Source: Bradyrhizobium erythrophlei (lineage in GTDB: Bacteria > Pseudomonadota > Alphaproteobacteria > Rhizobiales > Xanthobacteraceae). Taken from it: a stretch of 64,000 bases of DNA. Positions 44,086 through 53,100 of the stretch are shown here, in pieces. The notes under the pieces were generated by a model, which was not told where the DNA came from, ran no database searches, and was given only the letters and a program-made list of their open reading frames with translations. How positions within the stretch are numbered: position 1 is the stretch's first letter; every line of letters begins with the position of its first letter. The stretch is taken from NCBI RefSeq assembly GCF_900129425.1, contig NZ_LT670817.1:6014001-6078000 (forward strand), written 5' to 3'. The translations under genes were made by a program, and so were the position numbers.

Positions 44086-45098
44086 TCAATTTCCAGTACA
44101 CGCGGGCAAACGACGTCGCCGACGCGGTGCGCCAGATCGCCGCTGATCCGACCGCCAAATTCATCGCAGGCGGCACCAATCTAATCGATCTGATGAAAGA
44201 GGATGTCGAACGCCCTTCCCGGCTGATCGACATCTCGCGGCTGCCGCTCAAAAGCGTGGAGGAGACGAAAGACGGAGGGTTGCACATCGGTGCGCTGGTA
44301 TCGAATTCCGACGTCGCCTATCATCCGTTGATCGAGCAGCGTTATCCGCTACTCTCGAGCGCAATCCTGGCGGGCGCGTCGCAGCAGTTGCGGAACATGG
44401 CGTCAACCGGCGGAAATCTCTTGCAGCGCACGCGCTGCTTTTACTTCTACGACACGGCGACGCCGTGCAACAAGCGCGAGCCCGGCTCTGGATGCTCGGC
44501 GACCGGCGGCCTCAACAGGATCAGTGCCATCCTCGGAACCAGCGAGGCCTGCATCGCGACACACCCTTCCGATATGTGCGTGGCGCTCGCCGCGCTCGAA
44601 GCCAGAGTGCATGTAGCGGGCCCCGAAGGAGAACGGGCAATCGCGTTCGACGATTTCCATCGACTGCCCGGAAACACACCACAGTGCGATACTAGCCTGC
44701 ATCCGAACGAGATCGTCACCGCCATCGAGCTTCCCGCGCAGGGTTTTGCGAAGAACTACTCCTACCTGAAGATCCGTGATCGCCTCTCCTATGCCTTTGC
44801 GCTGGTATCGGTCGCCGCCGCATTGGAGCTCGATGGCGGCACGATCAAGCAAGCGCGGCTGGCACTCGGCGGCGTCGCCCACAAGCCGTGGCGCGACATG
44901 GCGGCGGAAGCTGCGCTACGCGGGAAGCCGGCCAATCAGGCGGCCTTCGCGCACGCAGCCGATCTTCTGCTGCGCGACGCCAAGGGTTTTACGCACAACG
45001 CCTTCAAGATCGACTTGGCGCGGCGCAGCATCTTCCGGACGCTGACGCAGGCTGCGCAGGCGACACCACAATCCCAGTCCGACAAGAAAATCCGATGA
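44082..45098 (+). CDS. paoB: Aldehyde oxidoreductase FAD subunit with extra [4Fe-4S] site (PaoB/YagS-like)
   Basis: A 338-residue FAD subunit. It has the loop FIAGGTNLIDLMKEDV, and then NLLQRTRCFYFYD followed by PCNKREPGSGCSA. The cysteines here match the [4Fe-4S] insertion that is special to the PaoB/YagS group of the xanthine oxidase family. GTSEACIATHPSDMCVALAAL and LKIRDRLSYAFALVS also follow PaoB. It starts at ATG 44082 overlapping PaoA. The cluster insertion separates this enzyme from the CoxM-type subunit at 23116. Confidence 0.92.
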   Translation: MINFQYTRANDVADAVRQIAADPTAKFIAGGTNLIDLMKEDVERPSRLIDISRLPLKSVEETKDGGLHIGALVSNSDVAYHPLIEQRYPLLSSAILAGASQQLRNMASTGGNLLQRTRCFYFYDTATPCNKREPGSGCSATGGLNRISAILGTSEACIATHPSDMCVALAALEARVHVAGPEGERAIAFDDFHRLPGNTPQCDTSLHPNEIVTAIELPAQGFAKNYSYLKIRDRLSYAFALVSVAAALELDGGTIKQARLALGGVAHKPWRDMAAEAALRGKPANQAAFAHAADLLLRDAKGFTHNAFKIDLARRSIFRTLTQAAQATPQSQSDKKIR

Positions 45099-47308
45099 GC
45101 CAGCGCACGAATTACATCGGCACTCCTACCTCACGCGTCGACGGTCGCGCCAAGGTGACCGGCGAGGCTAAATATGCCGGCGAGTTCAATGCCAGCGGCC
45201 TCGCTTATGGCACCGTTATTGAGTCGACCATCCCCCGCGGCCGCATCGCGCGCATCGACACCAGCGAGGCGTTGCGCGTCGAGGGCGTCCTCGACGTGCT
45301 GACTCACAAGAACCGTCCTCCGATGGCCAGCACCGACCAGGCATGGAAGGACGATATCGCGCCGGAGGAAGGTTCGCCGTTCCGTCCGCTCTACGACGAC
45401 AGGATCCTGTTCAACGGCCAACCGATCGCGTTGGTGCTCGCCAAGGAATGGGAAATCGCGCGGTACGCAGCCTCGCTCGTTCACGTCGAGTACGAGAACC
45501 ACGGGTTCGTCACCGACCTGCACAAGGGGCGCGAGCAGGCGTTTGTCGTCAAGAAGCCCGAAAAGCAGCGCGGCGATGCCGGCCGGGCCTATGCAGCGGC
45601 CGAGGTGCGTCACGAAGCCGAATATTTCATTCCAACCGAGCACCACAACCCCATGGAATTGTTCGCCTCTACCGTGATGTGGGATGGCGGCGGCAAGCTC
45701 ACAGTCTATGACAAGACGCAGGGCGTTCAGAACGTGCAGCGATATCTGTGCGGCGTATTCAACAAGAAGGCGAACGAATTGCGTGTGGTCTCGCCGTTCG
45801 TCGGCGGAGCGTTCGGCGCCGGGCTCCGCCCGCAGTATCACGTGGTACTGGCGGTGTTGGGAGCGCTGGCGCTGGAACGCTCGGTACGCCTCGTGCTCAC
45901 GCGCCAGCAGATGTATGGGCTCGGCTACCGCCCGGCCACCATTGAGCGGCTTGCGCTCGGAGCGCAGGCGGGTGGAGCACTTGACGCGGTCACCCATGAG
46001 GCGATCGCCGTCACGTCGCAATTCGAAGAGTTCTCCCGCAACGACACCGGTTGGGCGGCGCAGCTCTACAAGTCCGCAAACGCGAAATACGTGCACAAGC
46101 TGGTGCGGCTCGACGTTCCCACATCAAGCGACATGCGTGCGCCTGGCGCGGCTACCGGCGTGTATGCACTCGAAAGCGCGATGGACGAACTGGCGGTGGC
46201 CCTCAAGCTCGATCCAGTGGAACTACGACTGCGCTGCTATTCAGATCGGGACCAGAACGAGGATATTCCCTACACCAGCAAGCAGCTCCGCGAATGCTAT
46301 CGCCAGGGCGCGGACGCCTTCGGCTGGCACAAGCGCAAGGCCGAACCGCGCTCGATGCGCGACGGCAACGAACTCGTGGGCTGGGGCATGGCGACGGGCA
46401 TCTGGGAGGCATTGCAGGTGCCCGTGGCTGCCCGCATCGTGCTGACCGTAAACGGACACGCGGAGGTCTCATGCGCGGCTTCCGATATCGGCACCGGCAC
46501 CTACACGATCTTGGCCCAGGTTGCGGCCGACACGCTCGGGCTGCCGATCGAGAATATCAGCATCAAGCTTGGCGACTCGACGCTGCCGCAAGCACCAGTG
46601 GAAGGCGGATCGTGGATGGCAGCCTCTGCATCGCATGCGGTCCTAACGACCGCCAACGAGATCCGCAAGGAACTGCTGGCCTTGGCGAGAAAAATGAAGG
46701 ATTCGCCGCTGGCCGGCGCAACACTTGACGACGTCGTGCTCTCCGACGGCAAGGTTATGAGCAAGCAGGAGGCTGGCCGGGCCGTCTCGATCCCCGATGC
46801 AATGCGGCACAGTGCGATCGACAGAATCGAAAAGGAAAAGACCAACAGCTTTCCGGAAGACAGCTCACACGCGCGCAACACGCATTCGGCTGTGTTCGCC
46901 GAGGTGAAGGTCGATGACCAGCTCGGCGTGATTCGCGTCACCCGTGTCGTCAGCGCGATCGCAGCCGGGCGCATCCTGAACACCAAGACGGCGCACAGCC
47001 AGATTGTGGGCAGCGTCGTGGGGGGTATTGGCATGGCGTTACACGAGGAAACGCTGTTCGACCACAGGTTCGGCCGCGTCATGAACGCCAACATCGCCGA
47101 ATACCACGTTCCGGTGAATGCGGACGTGCAGGATATCGACGTGATCTTCGTCGACGAGCCGGACGATATCATCAATCCGCTCGGACTGAAGGGACTGGGT
47201 GAAATCGGCATTGTCGGCGTTGCAGCGGCAATTGCAAACGCGGTCTATCACGCGACCGGTAAACGCGTACGCGATCTGCCGATTACGCTGGACAAACTGC
47301 AACGATAA
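45095..47308 (+). CDS. paoC: Aldehyde oxidoreductase molybdenum subunit (PaoC/YagR-like)
   Basis: A 737-residue molybdopterin subunit, near the length of PaoC. It opens GTPTSRVDGRAKVTGEAKYAG, has FVGGAFGAGLRPQYHV and DMRAPGAATGVYALESAMDE around the cofactor, and the catalytic glutamate in GLKGLGEIG close to the end. Members oxidise aromatic and aliphatic aldehydes to acids and can use cytosine-type molybdopterin. The maturation protein PaoD is not in the window. ATG 45095 overlaps the PaoB stop; the frame to 44888 is a shadow. Confidence 0.92.
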   Translation: MSQRTNYIGTPTSRVDGRAKVTGEAKYAGEFNASGLAYGTVIESTIPRGRIARIDTSEALRVEGVLDVLTHKNRPPMASTDQAWKDDIAPEEGSPFRPLYDDRILFNGQPIALVLAKEWEIARYAASLVHVEYENHGFVTDLHKGREQAFVVKKPEKQRGDAGRAYAAAEVRHEAEYFIPTEHHNPMELFASTVMWDGGGKLTVYDKTQGVQNVQRYLCGVFNKKANELRVVSPFVGGAFGAGLRPQYHVVLAVLGALALERSVRLVLTRQQMYGLGYRPATIERLALGAQAGGALDAVTHEAIAVTSQFEEFSRNDTGWAAQLYKSANAKYVHKLVRLDVPTSSDMRAPGAATGVYALESAMDELAVALKLDPVELRLRCYSDRDQNEDIPYTSKQLRECYRQGADAFGWHKRKAEPRSMRDGNELVGWGMATGIWEALQVPVAARIVLTVNGHAEVSCAASDIGTGTYTILAQVAADTLGLPIENISIKLGDSTLPQAPVEGGSWMAASASHAVLTTANEIRKELLALARKMKDSPLAGATLDDVVLSDGKVMSKQEAGRAVSIPDAMRHSAIDRIEKEKTNSFPEDSSHARNTHSAVFAEVKVDDQLGVIRVTRVVSAIAAGRILNTKTAHSQIVGSVVGGIGMALHEETLFDHRFGRVMNANIAEYHVPVNADVQDIDVIFVDEPDDIINPLGLKGLGEIGIVGVAAAIANAVYHATGKRVRDLPITLDKLQR

Positions 47309-47443
47309 GAGGAGCCGCGCCCGTCGAGATTCCTGCGCTTTGGCCGGTCCTCGTAACGCTCTTCAGGAAGCCACCACCCCAGTGAATTTCGGGTGCGACG
47401 CTGGACCGCCGTCGCGGATCAGGAAGACGCAGCGCCAACAGAA

Positions 47444-47623
47444 TCACTTGAGGCACCGCCTCGCCGTCTCGATCTCCTTTTCCGAAATGCCTTTTGCTCG
47501 CGCCCATGATTCCACGGCCGCCTCGCCATATTCAGCGACGGCTTTTTTCACCACCCAGCAGGGAATGGCGTGCGCCGGGAATGATAATGAAAGCCCGACG
47601 ACTACGACGCAGGCGCGGATCAT
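47444..47623 (-). CDS. Small secreted phage-type hypothetical protein (59 residues)
   Basis: A 59-residue protein with a signal-like start (IRACVVVVGLSLSFPAHA) and then IPCWVVKKAVAEYGEAAVES and a helical tail with EKEIETARRCLK. Two cysteines in the mature part could form a disulfide. ATG 47623 overlaps the upstream stop by ATGA, so it is coupled to the terminase fusion. Its function is unknown. It is part of a four- to five-gene minus-strand unit of phage character. Confidence 0.6.
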   Translation of the reverse strand: MIRACVVVVGLSLSFPAHAIPCWVVKKAVAEYGEAAVESWARAKGISEKEIETARRCLK

Positions 47624-48021
47624 TTGCCAAGCATGACCTTGACGCCGAGCCACACCGCGCCGACGAGGCCAGTGACGATGACAGTAATAACCGCCTTGAA
47701 GGTGTAACTCTGCATGCCGCGAAAGATGATGAGGCCGTCGCCGGGCGTTTCGATCTTGTCGCTGAAGATTTTGAAGTGGCTGCCGACACCCAATGCGGCT
47801 ATCTTGCTTTCGATCAGGCGCTTGGAAGATTGCGCCAGCGTCCTTTGTGCTTCGCGAATGCAGACCGCCGACGTGCCGCGCTCGGCCTGACAGGTCTCCA
47901 CCAGAAGTTCGCCGAAGAAGTGCGATTTACCAGAGCCCCTCCCCCCATACACCGCCTTGTACCGGCAGCGCTGCAAAAGGGGTTCGAAGATTTCAGCTGT
48001 CGGGATTTTCAGGGTGGACAA
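47620..48021 (-). pseudogene. Truncated phage terminase large subunit fused to a membrane-segment tail
   Basis: 133 residues. The first part is the N-terminal ATPase start of a PBSX-type large terminase: RYKAVYGGRGSGKSHFFGE with Walker A GGRGSGKS, then CIREAQRTLAQSSKRLIE and LIIFRGMQSYT. A normal subunit would run 300 residues further. Instead the frame passes directly into FKAVITVIVTGLVGAVWLGV and KVMLGK, one membrane helix, as in small holin-like phage proteins. This looks like an in-frame deletion joining two genes. It starts with TTG and overlaps the preceding gene by 29 bases. It cannot package DNA. Confidence 0.75.
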
Positions 48022-48241
48022 TGACGCGCTCGATTCGGTGGATCAGTTCGAGAGCGCCGTCTTCGCCGGTCTCGATTGGCTGCGTGGCCTTGCCCCAGCC
48101 GCGGTCCAGGATGGCGTTGGCGGCGGCAATGCGCGCCGGCGGCGGCGCCTTGGTGTTCCGCATCACTGCGACCAGCACATTGAGCGCGTGCCTGGTGTGG
48201 CTTCGCGCCAGCGAGCGGATTTCGGTAAGGGTTTTAGGCAT
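47993..48241 (-). CDS. Phage-type small protein upstream of terminase (82 residues)
   Basis: An 82-residue helical protein starting MPKTLTEIRSLARSHTRHAL. It contains APPPARIAAANAILDRGWG, a helix-turn pattern found in proteins that precede large terminases in rhizobial prophages. It may be a small terminase-like DNA binder. It overlaps the gene before it by eight bases and the terminase remnant by 29. The start is ATG 48241; the longer frame to 48409 is out of keeping with the neighbour. Confidence 0.65.
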   Translation of the reverse strand: MPKTLTEIRSLARSHTRHALNVLVAVMRNTKAPPPARIAAANAILDRGWGKATQPIETGEDGALELIHRIERVIVHPENPDS

Positions 48242-48413
48242 CTCTGGATTCCACCGGCGGCGTTTCCGGCCAGACGTATTCGCAAGGCGCGGTATCGGCA
48301 TGGTCCATAGTGAAGTCGTCGGGCCGTACCGCTGAGCGAAATACGATGGTGGGAAACTCTGTCCGCTGGGATTTGCGGTTAGGGCATATGAATTGGATGA
48401 TCTCTGCACTCAC
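48234..48413 (-). CDS. Small phage-type hypothetical protein (59 residues)
   Basis: A 59-residue acidic protein beginning GTG 48413 (SAEIIQFICPNRKSQ), with GGAGG eight bases upstream, and continuing EFPTIVFRSAVRPDDFTMDH then APCEYVWPETPP. Proteins like this occur repeatedly at the head of small phage-type gene sets in Bradyrhizobium relatives. No function is known. Its GTGA overlaps the stop of a 23-residue peptide gene just upstream. Confidence 0.6.
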   Translation of the reverse strand: MSAEIIQFICPNRKSQRTEFPTIVFRSAVRPDDFTMDHADTAPCEYVWPETPPVESRDA

Positions 48414-48481
48414 GAGAATGCCTCCCACACCGCGATCGTGACCAGGCCGGCCAGGGAAAGCGATATCAAATATGCGGTCAT
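48410..48481 (-). CDS. Tiny membrane peptide (23 residues)
   Basis: ATG 48481 after GAGAGG opens a 23-residue frame that is one hydrophobic helix, MTAYLISLSLAGLVTIAVWE then AFS. Its TGA overlaps the GTG start of the next gene, a coupling that argues it is translated. It is the first member of the minus-strand phage-type unit. It could be a leader that couples translation or a small membrane protein. Confidence 0.5.
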   Translation of the reverse strand: MTAYLISLSLAGLVTIAVWEAFS

Positions 48482-48508
48482 GTTGCTGGCCTCTCTTGCT
48501 ATCGTCTT

Positions 48509-48621
48509 GTCATTGCGAGAAGCAAAGCGCTGGAGCAATCCAGTCTTCGCGACTCAAACCTGGATTGCATCGCGGCTACGCTCATCGGGAGCGTCCGCGA
48601 TGGCCGTGGGCTCGCAATGAC
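48509..48621. repeat. Palindromic-ended intergenic repeat (GTCATTGCGAG type)
   Basis: The block begins GTCATTGCGAGAAGCAAAGC and ends in the inverse CTCGCAATGAC, with internal CAATCCAG and GGATTGC arms. It folds into one large hairpin. Such non-coding elements are frequent in Bradyrhizobium-type genomes. A frame across it (48393-48620) is therefore unlikely to be a gene. Confidence 0.7.
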
Positions 48622-48783
48622 GAACAAAATATGCGGCATGATCGCTGACGCAATCATTTCAGGCGCGAACCCTATCCCTCCAAGCGCGATCCGCATGGCG
48701 GATCGTCGCGGCGAGACCGCGTGCGACGTGGACTAAAGCCCACGCCGCGGCCGGCACGTTCGCGCGCGCCAGCCAATAAGGCA

Positions 48784-48841
48784 GATCCGGAAAAGTGTGT
48801 TACGGTTTTCCCTCCGGACAAACGCGAAGCGTTTGCCCGGA
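48784..48841. repeat. Pair of small hairpin repeats
   Basis: GATCCGGAAAAGTG with a GGTTTTCC partner is followed by TCCGGACAAACGC, a GAA loop and GCGTTTGCCCGGA (48813-48841), a stem of about 13 with one mismatch. Both motifs are of the scattered palindromic kind. Nothing else is visible between 48622 and 48947. Confidence 0.6.
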
Positions 48842-48947
48842 GATCAGCCAAACTATAAGGGTTCGGACGGCAGCTCGCTTGCAGACGCGTCTTGCAGCGT
48901 TGCGCTGACGTGGGAGGATGGTGCGTCGCAAATGCGGCTACCGTCCG

Positions 48948-49700
48948 ATTGAAAAAGCCCGCGACCGGTTTCCCGGCGCGGGCTCTAAAATTCTTGCGAT
49001 GATGAAGATATGCCGGTGATTTGCCCGACGTGTCAAATTTTTTCCAAATCGTTTAGCGACGATCGGATTGCTTCTTCGCTTTGCACCTCGCAATGGCGAA
49101 AAAACGCGGCTCGATTGAAAAAGCCCGCGGCCAGTTTCCCGGCGCGGGCTCTGAAATTCTTGCGATGATGAAGATATGCCGGTGATTTGCCCGACGAGTC
49201 AAATTTTTTCCAAATCGTTCGGCGACGACTGGATTGCTTCTTCGCTTTGCTCCTCGCGATGGCGAAAAAACGCGGCTCGATTGAAAAAGCCCGCGGCCAG
49301 TTTCCCGGCGCGGGCTCCAAAATTCTTGCGATGATGAAGATATGCCGGTGATTTGCCCGACGTGTCAAATTTTTTCCAAATCGTTCGGCGACGACTGGAT
49401 TGCTTCTTCGCTTTGCTCCTCGCGATGGCGAAAAGCGCGGCTCGATTGAAAAAACCCGCGCCCAGTTTCCCGGCGCGGGCTCTAGAATTCTTGCGACGTT
49501 GAACATATGCCGGTGATTTGCCCGACGTGTCAAATTTTTTCCAAATCGTTCAGCGACGATCGGATTGCTTCTTCGCTTCTCTCGCAACGGCGAAAAAGGC
49601 AGCACGATTGAAAAAACCCGCGACCAGTTTCCCGGCGCGGGTTAGAAATTCTTGACGTTGAACATATGCCGGTGATTTGCCCGGACGGGGCAAGAAATTT
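48948..49700. repeat. Tandem repeat, about 4.6 copies of 162-166 bp, each with a terminator-like hairpin
   Basis: Units begin with ATTGAAAAAGCCCGCG at 48948, 49114, 49280, 49445 and 49607, giving periods of 166, 166, 165 and 162 bases; the fifth copy is cut short. Each has GCCCGCG and CGCGGGC arms (CCCGCG in the last two) around CCAGTTTCCCGG. Read on the minus strand this is a GC hairpin followed by TTTTT, the form of a rho-independent terminator. Each full unit also holds GATATGCCGGTGATTTGCCC (or CATATG) and CAAATTTTTTCC. Copies are about 90 percent alike by eye. Unit length is not a multiple of three throughout, so coding is unlikely. Confidence 0.85.
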
Positions 49701-50115
49701 TTGAGAGCGTCATTGCGAGCTAACCCGTCGCGCAACCGCGATGCAAAGGCGTCCGCGCCAGGAAAGCGTGCTGCTGGGCAGCGGTCACGATGATTTCGCT
49801 GGCTTGGCTAACGCCCAAACCCGTGGTTTCATCGTTTTTCGATGAGCAATCTTACATTGTACTCTAGCATATTTGGTTCTCCAGCGTGTATTTCAACCGC
49901 TGAAGCTATCCGGTCAAAGACAGCCATCCGTCTAACTTCTGTTGTTAAAATAATATCAGCCGGACCGGACGGCGGCGGATTGCGCTCCCCGAACCCCGAA
50001 ATTGCTCCCGGATTTGGAAAATGGCAGGAATTCGGGGCCACCGCCGAGGGCAGTTCTGGACACCAAGTTTGGCCCGGCCCATCATCCACCGGCGCCAGTT
50101 GGGGGGCGAGCATAA
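49701..50115. other. Intergenic stretch with lower GC; possible gene remnant
   Basis: This gap before the cyclase gene holds a partial GCGTCATTGCGAGC repeat end near 49706, then an AT-richer patch (49830-49960). A minus-strand frame 49829-50113 reads GPADIILTTEVRRMAVFDRI and then EIHAGEPNMLEYNV, ending LLIEKR, which looks protein-like. Its first half does not, and no ribosome site is seen. It may be the tail of a lost gene. Confidence 0.35.
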
Positions 50116-53100
50116 ATGGATGTCGGGACTTGGCTACGCGGTCTCGGCCTCGGTCAATACGAAGCTGCTTTTCGCGAAAGCGAGATCGACATCGACGTTC
50201 TGCCCGAGCTGACCGATCAGCACCTCAAAGACCTGGGTGTTTCGCTCGGGCACAGATTGAAGATGCTGCGGGCAATCCGCGAGCTTGCCGGTGATGCACC
50301 GATCAAGGTGCAGCGGCAGGACGCCGCCGATCGACGTCAATTGACCGTGATGTTTTGCGATCTCGTCGGCTCGACTGCACTGACGGCGCAACTCGACCCG
50401 GAGGACATGGGCGACCTGCTCCGCGCTTTTCAGGGCGTGGTCGCGACCGCCGTAGCGCGCTTTGACGGCCATGTCGCCAAATGGACGGGGGACGGCGCGA
50501 CGGTCTATTTCGGCTATCCCCGTGCGCATGAAGATGACGCCGAACGGGCGACGAGGGCGAGCATCGCGCTGAACGAAGCTGTTGGCAAACTCGGTCGCGA
50601 ACGGGGCGTCCCGCTGGAGGTGCGCATCGGCATTTCCACCGGCCTGGTCGTGGTGGGCGAACTCATCGGCGAAGGCGAAGCGCTCGAGCGCGGCGTCGTG
50701 GGGGATACGCCGAATCTGGCCGCGCGACTGCAAGCCATGGCCGAGCCTGGCAGCGTCGTGATCTCCGAATCGACGCGACGGTTACTCGGCAAGACCTTCG
50801 AACTGAAAGCGCTCGGGCTACAGGAGCTGAAGGGGTTCAGAGCTCCGGTTCCAGCCTGGTCAGTCGTGCGCGAGATCGAAAATGTCAGCCGGTTCGAAGC
50901 GTCGCGTTCGGAGGTGTTGACGCCGTTCGTTGGCCGCGAGCACGAGATCGCGCTGCTCCTTGACCGCTGGCGCAGTGCCACGGAGGGCGCGGGTCAGGTC
51001 GCGCTATTGTCGGGGGAAGCGGGCATCGGCAAGTCGCGCATCCTGGCAACGCTGCGCGAGCGCATCGGCAGTGAACGCCACCTTGCGCTGCGCTATCAAT
51101 GCTCGCCGCATCACGTCAACGACGCGTTCCATCCGGTGATCGGCCAGATCTGGCGCGGCGCGGGTTTTGCGAGCGGCGAAGCACCTGCCGCGCGGCTGGA
51201 CAAACTGGAGACGATGATCGCACGCACGGGCCTCGAAAGTGGCGGGATCACGCCTTACCTGGCATCCCTGCTGGCGATCCCGACCGAAGGGCGGTATCCG
51301 GCGCTCGAAATGGCGCCAAGCGAGGTGAAGGAGCGGACCATCGCCGCGATGATCGCTCTGGTGGTCGAGCTTGCGAAAACAGTGCCGCTGCTGATGCTGC
51401 TTGAAGACGCGCATTGGATCGACCCCACCTCACTCGATCTGCTCGGCCGGCTCGTCGAAAAAATACAGCACCTGCCCGTGCTGCTCATCATGACGTTCCG
51501 GCCGGAGTTTGTAGCTCCCTGGGTCGGCCGCGCGCATGTCACCGCCCTCTCGCTCAACCGCTTTGGGCGAAGCCAGGCCGTAACGATGATCGATCGCATT
51601 ACATCGGGCAGGACGCTGCCCACGGAAGTGCTTGAGCAGATCGTGGCCAAGACCGACGGCGTGCCGTTGTTCATGGAGGAGTTGACCAAGAGCGTGCTCG
51701 AATCCGGCCTGTTGCGCGAGGAGAACGGGACCTATGTCCTGGCCTCCGCACTGACGCCGCTGGCCATCCCATCGACCTTGCACGACTCACTGACGGCGCG
51801 GCTGGATCGCCTGTCGCCGATCAAGGAGATCGCCCAGGTCGGGGCGGTGATTGGGCGCGAGTTCTCTCATAATCTATTGGAAGCGGTATCGCCGATCACG
51901 GGGCGGGCACTGGATGATGCCCTGCACCAACTGATGGAAGCCGAACTGATCTATCAGCGTGGTGACGCGCCGATGACGAGCTACATCTTCAAGCATGCGC
52001 TGGTGCAAGATGCCGCCTACGCCTCGCTGTTGCGCAGCCGGCGTCAGCGCATCCACGCCGACATCGCGCTGGCGCTGAAGCAGCATTTCGCCGACGAGGA
52101 ATATCCGCCGGCCATTATCGCCCATCATTTCACCGAGGCGGGTCTCGCCGAACAGGCGGCGCCCTGCTGGTTAGCGGCGGCGGAACTGGCGCTCTCGCAG
52201 TCGGCCCCAACGGAAGCGGAGCGTCACGCCAGCGCCGGCCTGGCGTTGATCCCGCGCGTGAGGGAGGGACCGGAACGCGACGCCCTCGAACTGGGGCTTC
52301 TGGTCGCCCGCGCCAACGCCCTGGTGCCGCTGAAGAGCATTTCCGCACCGGAAACATTCGTCGCCCTGACCGCGGCCAAACAGCTGCTGGACCGAGGCGT
52401 CGGCACCAATTTGCAGCGCGTTTCGATTCTGTTCGGGCTTTGCTCCGCCACCACCCTAAGGGCGCGAATGCAGCCGGCGCTCGACCTCGCCCATCAGATC
52501 ATCGAAGTCGCCGAACGGCAGGACGACCCGACCTACCAGCTTGTCGCCTACCGTATGCTCGGCACCAATCAATATTATGCGGGGCAGAACCGCGAAGCGC
52601 TCGAGAGCCTGCAGAGGGGCAAGAAATACCGCGACCCGCGCCGGCAAAGGGCGCTCAGCTACCGTTTCGGATGGGATCCAAGCCTCGCTGTTCTCTGTTT
52701 CGAAGTATTGGTGCGGCTGTCACTCGGCCTTCTCGACAGCGCCGCGCAACTCAGCGAACAGGTGAGAACCGAAGTTTCAAGCCACGGGCATGCCACCACG
52801 ATCGCCTCCGCCACGTTTTGCGCCGGCACCTGGCCCCAGCTGGTGCTGGGCGATCTTGAGGCATTGGAACGCGATAGCGCCGAGCTCGCTGCCTATTGCG
52901 CCGAAAAAAAGGTCGAGCAGATCCGCCTGCTGGCCAGCTATCACTACGCCTACGCCCGCGCCATGCGCGAACCGGTTGAGGCAAACATCGCCGCTCATCG
53001 CGCCGCCCTCGATGGGGTCCGATCGGCGGGTGGGCTCATCGCCAGTTCCTTGCTTCTATGCAATCTCGCCGAAGCTTCTTTGATGGCGGGTGATGTGGCC

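Noticed and set aside
45131..46096. 321-residue minus-strand frame within PaoC
   Set aside because: Antisense to a conserved molybdenum subunit; no family pattern.
48393..48620. 75-residue plus-strand frame
   Set aside because: It runs through a palindromic chromosomal repeat and is antisense to the 23- and 59-residue phage-type genes.
49033..49605. 190-residue repetitive frame over the tandem repeat
   Set aside because: It arises because the repeat units happen to stay open; unit lengths vary between 162 and 166 bases so the frame is not kept.
48948..49700. CRISPR array
   Set aside because: Units are 162-166 bases and nearly identical throughout, with no short repeat/unique spacer pattern and no cas genes.
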